A stretch of 19,473 nucleotides of DNA from Betaproteobacteria bacterium. GTDB lineage: Bacteria; Pseudomonadota; Gammaproteobacteria; Burkholderiales; Burkholderiaceae_C. The stretch spans positions 1-19,473 of the forward strand of contig VBCQ01000273.1 in NCBI GenBank assembly GCA_005882155.1, given 5' to 3'. The notes beneath the pieces were generated by a model, which did no database searches, was not told where the DNA came from, and saw only the letters and a list, made by a program, of their open reading frames with translations. The position numbers and the translations under genes were made by a program. Numbering within the stretch: position 1 is the first letter of the stretch; each line of letters starts with the position of its first letter. Of this stretch, positions 1 through 6,845 are shown piece by piece.

Positions 1-2
1 AT

Positions 3-269
3 GACGCGCTCGGGCCGAAGCACCCGTTGACCTTGTTATTTGCCCTTAACGCAGCGCTCGCACTTGAAGACTTGGGGCGACACAATGAGGCATTGACCGT
101 CGTGTTGTCCGCGGAACCAGTGCTACGAGAGTCTTTCGGTACCGACGCGCCAATGTTCATACGTGTGCAGCAGTTGAAATCTCGCCTGCAAAGCCCGATG
201 ATCGCGCGGCGTATCGCTCCGCAGGGGGCGCCCACGGGACATCGAAATCCCGTGGATTTTTTCAGCTGA
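3..269 (+). CDS. C-terminal end of a tetratricopeptide-repeat-like protein (5' partial)
   Basis: The reading frame is open from the left edge of the window to a TGA at 267-269, so only the last 88 residues are visible. The start of the visible part reads DALGPKHPLTLLFALNAALA and continues with LEDLGRHNEAL. This resembles the helix pairs of the TPR_10/TPR_12 type, in which 'GPDHPDTL...NLA..Y..LGRY.EA' is common. Such C-terminal TPR arrays often sit in signalling proteins or transcriptional regulators, but the effector domain lies outside the window, so no function can be given. The last 30 or so residues are basic and proline-rich and look like an unstructured tail. The stop is 15 nt before the next start, so co-transcription with the small exported protein is likely. 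Confidence 0.6.
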   Translation, partial: DALGPKHPLTLLFALNAALALEDLGRHNEALTVVLSAEPVLRESFGTDAPMFIRVQQLKSRLQSPMIARRIAPQGAPTGHRNPVDFFS

Positions 270-284
270 CAACAAGGAACACCC

Positions 285-542
285 ATGAAGCTACCGATCA
301 AGCTCGCTGCGTTGGCCACGCTGTTGACAAGCGCTGGAAGCGCCTACGCGCAGGGTAGTCCGGGAGGCGGTGTCATTTGGGCTGCCGTCGCAGGCGCAGC
401 CGTCGGCAGTGCAGAAAAGGAGGGCGCAGGTTCTATTGCCGCCGACAATTTGCGCGTTGCAGACAGCGGAATTCAGTCAGAGATGATTCGAAGCGCCGCC
501 GTGACCTGGTTCGTCAAGAGCGACGGCGCCAAAGCCGACTGA
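285..542 (+). CDS. Small exported protein of unknown function
   Basis: This 85-residue protein starts with a typical Sec signal peptide: a lysine-rich n-region (MKLPIK), a hydrophobic stretch LAALATLLTSAGS, and an AYA-Q cleavage site after about residue 22. The mature part is about 63 residues, begins GSPGGGVIWAAVAGAAVGSA and has no cysteines. The Gly/Ala-rich stretch at about residues 25-42 could be a membrane-active or glycine-zipper segment. An AAGGA ribosome-binding site lies at 274-278, 6 nt before the ATG. A strong terminator follows at 571-595, so this is the last gene of its transcript. I do not recognise the family. Start, signal peptide and terminator make it likely to be real. Confidence 0.6.
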   Translation: MKLPIKLAALATLLTSAGSAYAQGSPGGGVIWAAVAGAAVGSAEKEGAGSIAADNLRVADSGIQSEMIRSAAVTWFVKSDGAKAD

Positions 543-570
543 CCTGGCAGTTGGTTCAGAGGTCCCAGAT

Positions 571-595
571 CCGGCCCGGCAACGGGCCGGTTTTC
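571..595 (+). terminator. Rho-independent terminator
   Basis: A perfect 8-bp GC stem, CCGGCCCG at 571-578 and CGGGCCGG at 583-590, encloses a GCAA tetraloop of the stable GNRA type. It is followed at once by TTTTCGTT. It lies 28 bp after the stop of the small exported protein and should end the transcript that begins with the TPR-like gene. The T-run is short (four), but stem and loop are textbook. Confidence 0.85.
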
Positions 596-624
596 GTTGG
601 GCGATGCCGGTCGTTTCGTTCCCT

Positions 625-700
625 GTCCGGTTTCTCCGGACCAATGCGTATTCCCAGTTGAACCCCGCGAACCGTTCGCGGGCGCTGCCCTTGCCGGGCA
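625..700 (+). promoter_or_regulatory. Hairpin-rich leader before the 42-residue membrane protein
   Basis: Three further perfect stems follow the terminator within 76 bp. GTCCGG at 625-630 pairs with CCGGAC at 636-641. CCCGCGAA at 664-671 pairs with TTCGCGGG at 675-682. TGCCC at 686-690 pairs with GGGCA at 696-700. None is followed by a T-run. The last stem ends 4 nt before the GGAG ribosome-binding site at 705-708. This looks like a structured 5' leader, but the fold and any ligand are unknown. Chance pairing in GC-rich DNA cannot be excluded. Confidence 0.35.
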
Positions 701-715
701 TGCTGGAGATACGCC

Positions 716-844
716 ATGACTTCCCACTCTGAAGACGCGATCGATCGGGACTTGTTCAACAAACCCTGGCCCTCGCTCGCCTGGATCGTCTTCGCCGCCG
801 CTGTCGCGGTGTTGGCGCTGCTGATGGCGCCGGTGCCGACTTGA
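716..844 (+). CDS. Small single-helix membrane protein
   Basis: This is a 42-residue reading frame with a well-placed ribosome-binding site (GGAG at 705-708, 7 nt before the ATG). The protein has a polar, acidic N-terminus (MTSHSEDAIDRD) and one strongly hydrophobic segment at about residues 18-37, containing WIVFAAAVAVLALLM. It ends in APVPT. The features suit a small inner-membrane protein with an N-in, C-out helix. I do not recognise the family. It stands alone between a terminator on the left and the toxin-antitoxin promoter on the right, behind a hairpin-rich leader. It could be spurious, but the ribosome-binding site and clean helix argue for translation. Confidence 0.5.
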   Translation: MTSHSEDAIDRDLFNKPWPSLAWIVFAAAVAVLALLMAPVPT

Positions 845-868
845 CGCGGCCCCGCGTAGCGGCCAGCG

Positions 869-902
869 ACGTAATGACGTTGGCGTTACGTTGTGCTATG
901 GT
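869..902 (+). promoter_or_regulatory. Probable promoter and operator of the toxin-antitoxin operon
   Basis: An inverted repeat, ACGTAA at 869-874 and TTACGT at 886-891, has a third ACGT at 877-880 between its arms. It overlaps a plausible sigma-70 promoter: ATGACG (-35) at 874-879, a 17-bp spacer and TATGGT (-10) at 897-902. The start codon of the antitoxin is 31 nt further on. Ribbon-helix-helix antitoxins of this family bind palindromes in their own promoter, so autorepression here is likely by inference. No binding data are available. Confidence 0.5.
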
Positions 903-932
903 TCGTGCTGATCAAACGTCAGAACACCTCCC

Positions 933-1217
933 ATGAAACCCGCCACGCCACCGCGCCGCGATACCCTCAATTTGCGAATTCCGGCGGCGGAACGCAGTCT
1001 GAACGACCGTGCCGCCGAGTCCAGCGGCAAGACGCGCACCGACTTCATCCTCGAGGCAGCGCGCCGGGCGGCGGAAGAAGCGCTTCTCGATCGCGCGATG
1101 CTCTCGGTCAGCCCAGCGGCTTACGCGAAGTTCCTGGCCCGGCTCGATGCGCCGCCACAACCCAATGAGAGGCTTCGGCGCACCATGCGCGCGAAGGCGC
1201 CCTGGGGTCGGGGCTGA
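933..1217 (+). CDS. TacA-like antitoxin (DUF1778, ribbon-helix-helix)
   Basis: This 94-residue protein has the two-part build of DUF1778/TacA antitoxins. An N-terminal ribbon-helix-helix DNA-binding part covers about residues 9-50; the strand is DTLNLRIPAAE and the helices carry TRTDFILEAARRAAEEAL. A C-terminal toxin-wrapping tail reads LSVSPAAYAKFLARLD and then PPQPNERLRRTM. In this family the tail blocks the acetyl-CoA site of the GNAT toxin, and the dimer represses the operon. Its TGA (1215-1217) overlaps the ATG of the toxin by one base, the usual translational coupling for such pairs. The promoter with an inverted repeat just upstream fits autoregulation. Confidence 0.9.
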   Translation: MKPATPPRRDTLNLRIPAAERSLNDRAAESSGKTRTDFILEAARRAAEEALLDRAMLSVSPAAYAKFLARLDAPPQPNERLRRTMRAKAPWGRG

Positions 1218-1711
1218 TGCTCTCGGCGCCCGAGCCGCTCAGCGCCCATCACCGGATCGATGCCTTCGACTGCGGCGTTCCCTCGCTCGACGATTGGCTG
1301 AAGCGGCGCGCTCTTCGCAACCAAGTCGGCGGCGCGTCACGCACATTTGTTGCCTGTGAAGACGGCGCGGTCGCGGGCTACTACGCGCTTGCATCGAGCG
1401 CAGTGGCGCCCACCGCCGCTACGGGGCGCTTTCGCCGCAACATGCCTGACCCGATACCTGTTGTTGTGTTGGCGCGCCTTGCCGTGGCCCGATCGCATCA
1501 AGGCCATGGGCTGGGGCGCGCGCTGTTCCAAGATGCAGCCCGCCGCGTCATCCATGCGGCCGATGCGATCGGTATTCGTGGCTTGCTCGTTCACGCCATT
1601 TCGGACGAAGCCAAGGCGTTCTATCTCGGGCTCGGGCTGGACGCATCACCGCTCGAATCGATGACCTTGATGACCACACTGGCAGATCTTGGCGCCGCAT
1701 TGGCTCCGTAG
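1217..1711 (+). CDS. TacT-like GNAT acetyltransferase toxin
   Basis: This 164-residue protein is of the usual length for TacT/AtaT-type toxins, which stop translation by acetylating the amino acid of charged tRNAs. The N-terminus has the family pattern FDCGVPSLDDWLKRRA at residues 17-32. The acetyl-CoA pyrophosphate loop is QGHGLG (residues 95-100), following the strand VVVLARLAVA. The family's catalytic tyrosine matches Tyr136 in AKAFYLGLG. All key elements are present, so the toxin should be active. It is coupled to its antitoxin by a TGATG overlap. The exact target (which aminoacyl-tRNA) cannot be read from the sequence. The gene converges with mltB, with only 9 bp between stops. Confidence 0.9.
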   Translation: MLSAPEPLSAHHRIDAFDCGVPSLDDWLKRRALRNQVGGASRTFVACEDGAVAGYYALASSAVAPTAATGRFRRNMPDPIPVVVLARLAVARSHQGHGLGRALFQDAARRVIHAADAIGIRGLLVHAISDEAKAFYLGLGLDASPLESMTLMTTLADLGAALAP

Positions 1712-1720
1712 CCTGACCCC

Positions 1721-2797
1721 TCAACGCCGCAGCTTCACCGCCTCCCCCAACGCGATCACCGCCATCGCGTAGTAACTCGACCAGTTGTAGCGCGTGACCG
1801 CGTAGAAATTCGTCGTGCCGGCGACGTAGCTCGGCGCGGCGTCGCCGTTTTGCAATTCGACGAGTGCGAGCTTGCTCTCGGTGGCCATCGCTTCGGGGCC
1901 GAGTGCGGCGCCGCGGTCGATGAATTCCTGCGGACTGAACAGCGGAAGGATGTCGGGGCCGAGCAGGGCGGCGCGGTCGCTCGTGTCGACTGGTGCGGCG
2001 ACTTCGAAGTGCGTTGGCAGGCCGCGCTGCCAGCCGGCATGCGCGAGGAAATTCGCGACGCTGCCGATCACGTCGGCGCTGCTCGCGTTGAGGTCGATGT
2101 GGCCGTCGCCGTCGAAGTCGACCGCGTGCCGGTTGATGCTCGACGGCATGAATTGCGGCAAGCCGATCGCGCCGGCATAGCTGCCCTTCACCGTCAGCGG
2201 GTCCAGGCCCTGCTGGTGGCACAGCACGAAGAACTCTTCGAGCTCATCGCGAAAGAACGCGCTGCGATCGCGCCGGCTGGCGGGGAAGTCGAAGGCCAAG
2301 GTCGCGAGCGCGTCGATGACGCGGAACGTCCCCATGTGCTGGCCGTACAGCGTCTCGACGCCGACGATGCCGACGATGATTTCGGGCGGCACGCCGTAGC
2401 GGTCTTCGGCGAGGCGCAGCCAGGCTTCGTTGGCGGCCCAGAACGCGACGCCGGCATTGACGCGCTTCGGCTCGACGAAGCGCGCACGGTACGCTGCCCA
2501 GTTCTTCGCCGTGCCGGCGGGCGGCGGCAGGATGTACTTGATCACGTTGGCAGTCAGGCGCGACTCGGCGAGCGCAGCTTGCACCCACGCCGAATCGAGC
2601 CCGTGACGCAGTGCGAGGTCGGCGCCGAAGCGCATCACATCTTCGCGCTGGCCGTAGGTGATGTTGTCGAGCGGCTCCTCGATGCGCACCTGACGAATGG
2701 CGGACTTCTTCTTCGCGACGGCGCTCGAGTGTGCGATGGCGAGCGTCGTCGCGACGGCGACAACAGCGACAGTGCGGATTGCTTGATGAAACGGCAT
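1721..2797 (-). CDS. mltB: Membrane-bound lytic murein transglycosylase B family protein
   Basis: This is a 358-residue exported enzyme that cuts the MurNAc-GlcNAc bond of peptidoglycan to give 1,6-anhydro ends (SLT_2/MltB family). A signal peptide covers about residues 1-28 (hydrophobic VAVVAVATTLAIAHSSA). I see no lipobox, so it is probably periplasmic rather than a lipoprotein as in E. coli. The catalytic glutamate is Glu148 in GIVGVETLYGQ. The downstream GSYAGAIGLPQFMPSS and the DFDGDGHIDLN stretch are family hallmarks. The frame is open far upstream, but the ATG at 2797 begins the signal peptide and lies 8 bp after the stop of the transglutaminase-like gene. It is the last gene of the MoxR cluster. 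It ends 9 bp from the convergent toxin gene. Confidence 0.92.
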   Translation of the reverse strand: MPFHQAIRTVAVVAVATTLAIAHSSAVAKKKSAIRQVRIEEPLDNITYGQREDVMRFGADLALRHGLDSAWVQAALAESRLTANVIKYILPPPAGTAKNWAAYRARFVEPKRVNAGVAFWAANEAWLRLAEDRYGVPPEIIVGIVGVETLYGQHMGTFRVIDALATLAFDFPASRRDRSAFFRDELEEFFVLCHQQGLDPLTVKGSYAGAIGLPQFMPSSINRHAVDFDGDGHIDLNASSADVIGSVANFLAHAGWQRGLPTHFEVAAPVDTSDRAALLGPDILPLFSPQEFIDRGAALGPEAMATESKLALVELQNGDAAPSYVAGTTNFYAVTRYNWSSYYAMAVIALGEAVKLRR

Positions 2798-2805
2798 GGC
2801 TCCGA

Positions 2806-4845
2806 TTATCGAGTGCGCACCAGTTGCCGCGCGGTCGCGGCGAAGCGCCGCGTCAGCTGCGAGTCGGGCCGCGATGCGGCAGCACGGCTGTAGCGTTGGC
2901 GATCGATTGAGTCGAGCATCTCGGCGAGCGTGCTGGCATCGGCTCCCAGGGCAGCGCGCACGCGCCCAGCCAGCGTATGCGGCGCATCGTGCGATGCCGC
3001 GGCGATGCCGAGCGAGCGCAACGCACGGCGCACGCGCTCCATCTGGCGCACCCACGGGTCGACGCGGCGGCGGTCCCACCAGGCCCACAGCGCACCGGCC
3101 ATCGCGAGCGAGCTCAATGCGCCGATCAACAGCAGCGCGAGGTCTTCCCAGCTTGGCGAGTTGAAGCCGAGGTTGCGCATCAGGTCGAGCTGTTGTCCGC
3201 GCGAATAGCTCAGCACCCATTGGTTCCAGCGGTTGTTCATCGCCTCCCAACCGCTGCGCAATTGCGCCAGCAGCGCCGGGCTCATCGTGCCGAGCGCACT
3301 GGCCATCACTCCGGGTGTCGGCACGAGGTTGCGATGGCGCTGGATGCGGTCGGGCGCGACGGCGGCGGTCGGGTCGGCACGCACCCAGCCGACGTTCTCT
3401 TGCCAATACTCGGCCCACGCATGCGCCGAGCTCTGGCGCACGACGTAGTAGCCGTCGACCGGTCGCGAGTCGGTGCCTTGATAGCCGGTGACGACGCGCG
3501 CGGGCACCTCGAGCGCACGCATGATGACGACGAACGCAGCGGCGAAATGCTCGCAGAACCCGAGCTTGCGATCGAGCCAGAACTCGTCGACCGCAGCTTC
3601 CGGATTCAGCTCGCCATAAGTGCCGGGCTCGAGCGTGTAGCGGTAGCCGCCGCGGCGAATGTGCGTGTAGATCGCTTCGGCGAGCTCGCTCGCGTCGGCT
3701 TTCGGGTGCGCTTCTCGCAATGCCGCGGCCCAGGCGAGCGTGCGTGGGTTGTAGCCGACCGGCAGATCGACGTAGTCGCGCAGCGCGAACGACAAGCGCG
3801 CCGGGCCATGCCGAAAGTCGGTGTAGGCCTCGGCATCGAAACGCACCCGCTCGAACACCGGTCTATCGGTGACCCAGCGCAGATCGTCGCGCGCGCTCAC
3901 GCGATAGCCTTCGACCTCCGGCGCGATCGCGCTCGCTTCGAGCAGCGGCAACACCGACAGGCGCAGCGGCTCGAGCGTCATCTCGTAGCGCACCGGCTCG
4001 CCGCGCACTTGCAGTTGTGCTCGCGGCGTCATCGTTCGCGTTGCACCGCTCACCGCTTCGTTGGCGAGCGGCCGCCATTCAATGCCGTCGAAGCGCGCCA
4101 GCACCGGACCGCGAAAATACAGCGCTTCCTGCGGCGGCACACGTCCGCGAAAGCGCACGCGCAGCGCGACGCCGTCGTCCTGCGCGATTTCGGCGACCGA
4201 TCCCATGCGCATGCTGTTCGACAGGCCGGTCATTGCCACGCCGTCCTGCGGCACGCCCCACAGCGGTCCGAGGCGCGGGAACAGCACGAACATCAAGGCC
4301 ATGATCGGCGCGCCGAAGAGGGCCGTGCGCGCCGCCAGCGCGCTCGCTTGGCGCAGACCCGGCTGACCGACCGGCATGTGGGCGAGCACGAGCGCGGTCA
4401 GCAGTCCCCACACCGAGACCAGCATCGCTGCAGCCACCGGCAGCGATTGCGAATAGAGAAAGTGTGTCAGCACGATGAAGAAGCCGAGGAAGAAGACGAC
4501 GAAGGCATCGCGCCGCGCGCGCAGCTCGAGCGTCTTCAGCGCCATCAGCGTGACCGCCATCGTGACGCCGGGTTCTTTGCCGAGCAGCGACCGGTACGAC
4601 CAGAACGTCAATCCTGCGGCCAGCAGCAACACCGCGATGACGACCCAGCGCCCCGGGAGCGCCGCGTTGTTCAATGCGAGCTGCGCGCGCCACAGCAACA
4701 CCGCGGCGGTCAGCAGCGAGCACCACAGGGGCAGATGCGACACATGCGGCAGCACCGTCCACGCGATCACGCACAGCAGGAACAGCGTGTCGCGCGCGTC
4801 GCGCGGCAAGTGGCGCCAGTCGGTGAGCCTGAGCGTCAGTGCCAC
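2806..4845 (-). CDS. Membrane transglutaminase-like protein (DUF3488, TgpA type)
   Basis: This 679-residue inner-membrane protein has three parts. A DUF3488 part with about six helices fills roughly the first 185 residues. A periplasmic transglutaminase-like core follows, with the triad Cys431 (GFCEHFA), His475 (SSAHAWAEYW) and Asp491 (VRADPT). A final helix lies at about 567-590, followed by a DUF4129-like cytoplasmic tail. TgpA of Pseudomonas aeruginosa has the same architecture. There is no ATG near the true start. I chose GTG at 4845, which overlaps the end of the DUF58 gene by 10 bp and has GGAGG at 4856-4860. The substrate is unknown. Its place between DUF58 and mltB points to envelope or peptidoglycan work. 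Confidence 0.88.
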   Translation of the reverse strand: MALTLRLTDWRHLPRDARDTLFLLCVIAWTVLPHVSHLPLWCSLLTAAVLLWRAQLALNNAALPGRWVVIAVLLLAAGLTFWSYRSLLGKEPGVTMAVTLMALKTLELRARRDAFVVFFLGFFIVLTHFLYSQSLPVAAAMLVSVWGLLTALVLAHMPVGQPGLRQASALAARTALFGAPIMALMFVLFPRLGPLWGVPQDGVAMTGLSNSMRMGSVAEIAQDDGVALRVRFRGRVPPQEALYFRGPVLARFDGIEWRPLANEAVSGATRTMTPRAQLQVRGEPVRYEMTLEPLRLSVLPLLEASAIAPEVEGYRVSARDDLRWVTDRPVFERVRFDAEAYTDFRHGPARLSFALRDYVDLPVGYNPRTLAWAAALREAHPKADASELAEAIYTHIRRGGYRYTLEPGTYGELNPEAAVDEFWLDRKLGFCEHFAAAFVVIMRALEVPARVVTGYQGTDSRPVDGYYVVRQSSAHAWAEYWQENVGWVRADPTAAVAPDRIQRHRNLVPTPGVMASALGTMSPALLAQLRSGWEAMNNRWNQWVLSYSRGQQLDLMRNLGFNSPSWEDLALLLIGALSSLAMAGALWAWWDRRRVDPWVRQMERVRRALRSLGIAAASHDAPHTLAGRVRAALGADASTLAEMLDSIDRQRYSRAAASRPDSQLTRRFAATARQLVRTR

Positions 4846-5849
4846 AGTGCCAAAGCCTCCAGGCAGCTGCGCCGATGCGCTTCGCCTTGCGCGCGTGCGA
4901 CCTCGAGACCCGGCAAGCCGAGGCCGTAGATGACGTTGGCGCGGTCGGCTGCGAGCACCCACGCGGTGAGCCGCGACAAGCGGCCTTCGTCGGTGAGCGA
5001 TCCGCACAGCTGCCAGTCGAGCCACAGCTCGCGATGCGCCGAGCTGCTGGTGTCGCGGATTACCAGCTCGCCGCCGGTGGCCATCGCCTTCGCGGCCTTC
5101 TTCCACACGACCCGCTTCAGCGGATCGCCGCGCCGGTAGCCGCGAATGCCTTCGATCTCGCCGCCGTCGGCGCTGCGCGATCGCGTCGGCCCGCCGGGCA
5201 CTGCACGCGCTGCCGGCAGCGCCGCGCTCGGCCGCTCGGGCCGCGGATAGACAAGCACGTGGCCGCTCGGCCGCCAGATCGTCCAGGCGCGAAACAAGCC
5301 GAGCGGAAAGCGCGTCTCGGCGCTCAAGGTCGGCACCTCGTGACGCCCGCGTGCGGCGGGGACGAAGCTCACATGCGCGGTCGCCTGGCCGCCGGCCGGC
5401 ACGTCGACCCAGGTCAGCGTCGCCTCGTCGGCCGACTCGACGCGCAGTCCAATGCCATGGCGCGCGCTGCCCGGGCTTGCGAGCACGGCTTCGAGCACGG
5501 CAGGGTCGCCGGCGAACACCGGCGCGCTGCCTTTCAGATGCAGGGTCAAGCCGCGCAAGGTGTTGTGCGTCAAGTGCATCGACACAACACCGCTGCCGGC
5601 GAGCAGAAAGGTCAGCACGAAGCCGAGGTTGAGCTGGTAGTTGATCGACGCGATCAGCAAGATCAACACCGTCGCCGCAAACATGAACCCGGCGCGCGTC
5701 GGCACGATGTAGACATTGCGCTGCGTCAACAACAGCGTGTCGGTGCGCGGCAGCCGCGCTTGCCACCAGGCGCGAAAACGTTTGCGAACCCACGCGCCGC
5801 CCCAGCTGAGCGGGAGCAGCGGCAACATCAGGGCGTCGTTCGCTCGCAT
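4836..5849 (-). CDS. DUF58 family membrane protein
   Basis: This 337-residue protein has two membrane helices at about residues 54-69 and 73-91, followed by a larger soluble part. It carries the DUF58 core motif GEIEGIRGYRRGDPLKRVVW at residues 230-249, matching the family pattern 'E..GLR.Y..GD..R.IDW'. DUF58 proteins have a von Willebrand factor A-like fold and almost always lie next to a MoxR ATPase and a transglutaminase-like gene, as here. The MoxR partner is thought to act on them as a chaperone. The start ATG at 5849 is 34 nt after the moxR stop, and no good ribosome-binding site is visible. The second Met (residue 8) is an alternative start. The 3' end overlaps the next gene. Confidence 0.88.
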   Translation of the reverse strand: MRANDALMLPLLPLSWGGAWVRKRFRAWWQARLPRTDTLLLTQRNVYIVPTRAGFMFAATVLILLIASINYQLNLGFVLTFLLAGSGVVSMHLTHNTLRGLTLHLKGSAPVFAGDPAVLEAVLASPGSARHGIGLRVESADEATLTWVDVPAGGQATAHVSFVPAARGRHEVPTLSAETRFPLGLFRAWTIWRPSGHVLVYPRPERPSAALPAARAVPGGPTRSRSADGGEIEGIRGYRRGDPLKRVVWKKAAKAMATGGELVIRDTSSSAHRELWLDWQLCGSLTDEGRLSRLTAWVLAADRANVIYGLGLPGLEVARAQGEAHRRSCLEALALWH

Positions 5850-5883
5850 GGTGATTGGGGTTGCGACGACGAGAAACTCATCG

Positions 5884-6810
5884 TCAAGGCAATGCCACCG
5901 CCACGATCATCGCGCGCACCTGCTCGACGCGGCCGCGACCGGCGCCGGCCAAGGGAATCAGGCGATGCGCGACGGTTTGCGCGAGCACGGCTTGGATGTC
6001 GTCGGGTGCGACATAGTCGCGCTCGGCGAGCAAGGCGTGTGCCTTCGCCGCGCGCAGCACCGCGATGCCGGCGCGCGGACTCAGGCCTTCGACGAACCAC
6101 GCACCCGATCGCGTCGCAGCGATCAATGCTTGCAGGTAATCGAGCAAGGCCTCGGACGCATGCACCGCGAGCACCGCCTTCTGCGCCGCCATCAGCTGAT
6201 CCGGTGTCATCACCGGGGCCAGGCCGTGAATGGCTTCGCGCCTGTCCTTGCCGGCGAGCAGCGCGCGCTCGCTGGCGCGATCGGGGTAGCCGAGAGTGAT
6301 GCACATCAAGAAGCGGTCGAGCTGCGACTCGGGCAGCGGATAGGTGCCGAGCTGGTCGGTCGGGTTTTGCGTCGCGATGACGAAAAACGGCCGCGGCAGC
6401 GCACGCGTCTCGCCTTCGACGCTGACCTGCTGCTCTTCCATTGCCTCGAGCAGTGCACTCTGCGTCTTCGGGCCGGCACGGTTGATCTCGTCGGCGAGCA
6501 GCACCTGCGCGAACACCGGACCGGCATGAAAGACGAAGGCCTCCTTGCTGCGCTCATAGACGCCGACGCCGATCAGGTCCGACGGCATCAAGTCGGCGGT
6601 GAATTGCACGCGCGAAAAACGCAGTCCGAGCGACACCGCGAGCGCATGCGCGAGTGTGGTTTTTCCGACGCCGGGAACGTCTTCGATCAGCAGGTGGCCA
6701 CCTGCCAGCAGGCAGGCCACACAGTCTTCGATCTGCGCTCGTTTGCCGACGATGATCGTGCTAATCTGGTCGATGAGACGGGTGAGTTGCGCTGCCAGGG
6801 GTGATGCCAT
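5884..6810 (-). CDS. MoxR family AAA+ ATPase
   Basis: This is a 308-residue AAA+ ATPase of the MoxR class. Walker A is DVPGVGKT (residues 44-51, Lys50), Walker B is VLLADEINRA (103-112, Asp107-Glu108) and sensor 1 is in VIATQNP (144-150). The LPESQLDRF stretch that follows is diagnostic of MoxR proteins. They act as cytoplasmic chaperones that ready partner complexes, often VWA or DUF58 proteins. The gene leads a minus-strand cluster with DUF58, a transglutaminase-like protein and MltB. An AAGG lies 9 nt before the ATG. Only 35 bp separate this start from the divergent deacetylase gene, so their promoters must overlap or lie inside the coding sequences. Confidence 0.93.
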   Translation of the reverse strand: MASPLAAQLTRLIDQISTIIVGKRAQIEDCVACLLAGGHLLIEDVPGVGKTTLAHALAVSLGLRFSRVQFTADLMPSDLIGVGVYERSKEAFVFHAGPVFAQVLLADEINRAGPKTQSALLEAMEEQQVSVEGETRALPRPFFVIATQNPTDQLGTYPLPESQLDRFLMCITLGYPDRASERALLAGKDRREAIHGLAPVMTPDQLMAAQKAVLAVHASEALLDYLQALIAATRSGAWFVEGLSPRAGIAVLRAAKAHALLAERDYVAPDDIQAVLAQTVAHRLIPLAGAGRGRVEQVRAMIVAVALP

Positions 6811-6845
6811 GCAGTTGACCTTACCCGAAAAATCAATCGACGACG

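Noticed and set aside
1850..2893. Plus-strand open frame of 347 codons opposite mltB
   Set aside because: It is antisense to a clear MltB coding sequence. Its translation is Arg/Ala/Val-rich without any fold or motif, as expected from third-position GC bias.
2977..4929. Plus-strand open frame of 650 codons opposite the transglutaminase-like gene
   Set aside because: The translation is dominated by Arg, His and Gln with no domain, and the opposite strand has an intact catalytic triad and membrane helices. It is a shadow frame.
4839..6299. Plus-strand open frame of 486 codons opposite DUF58 and moxR
   Set aside because: It crosses two unrelated real genes on the other strand and has low-complexity Arg/Ala composition.
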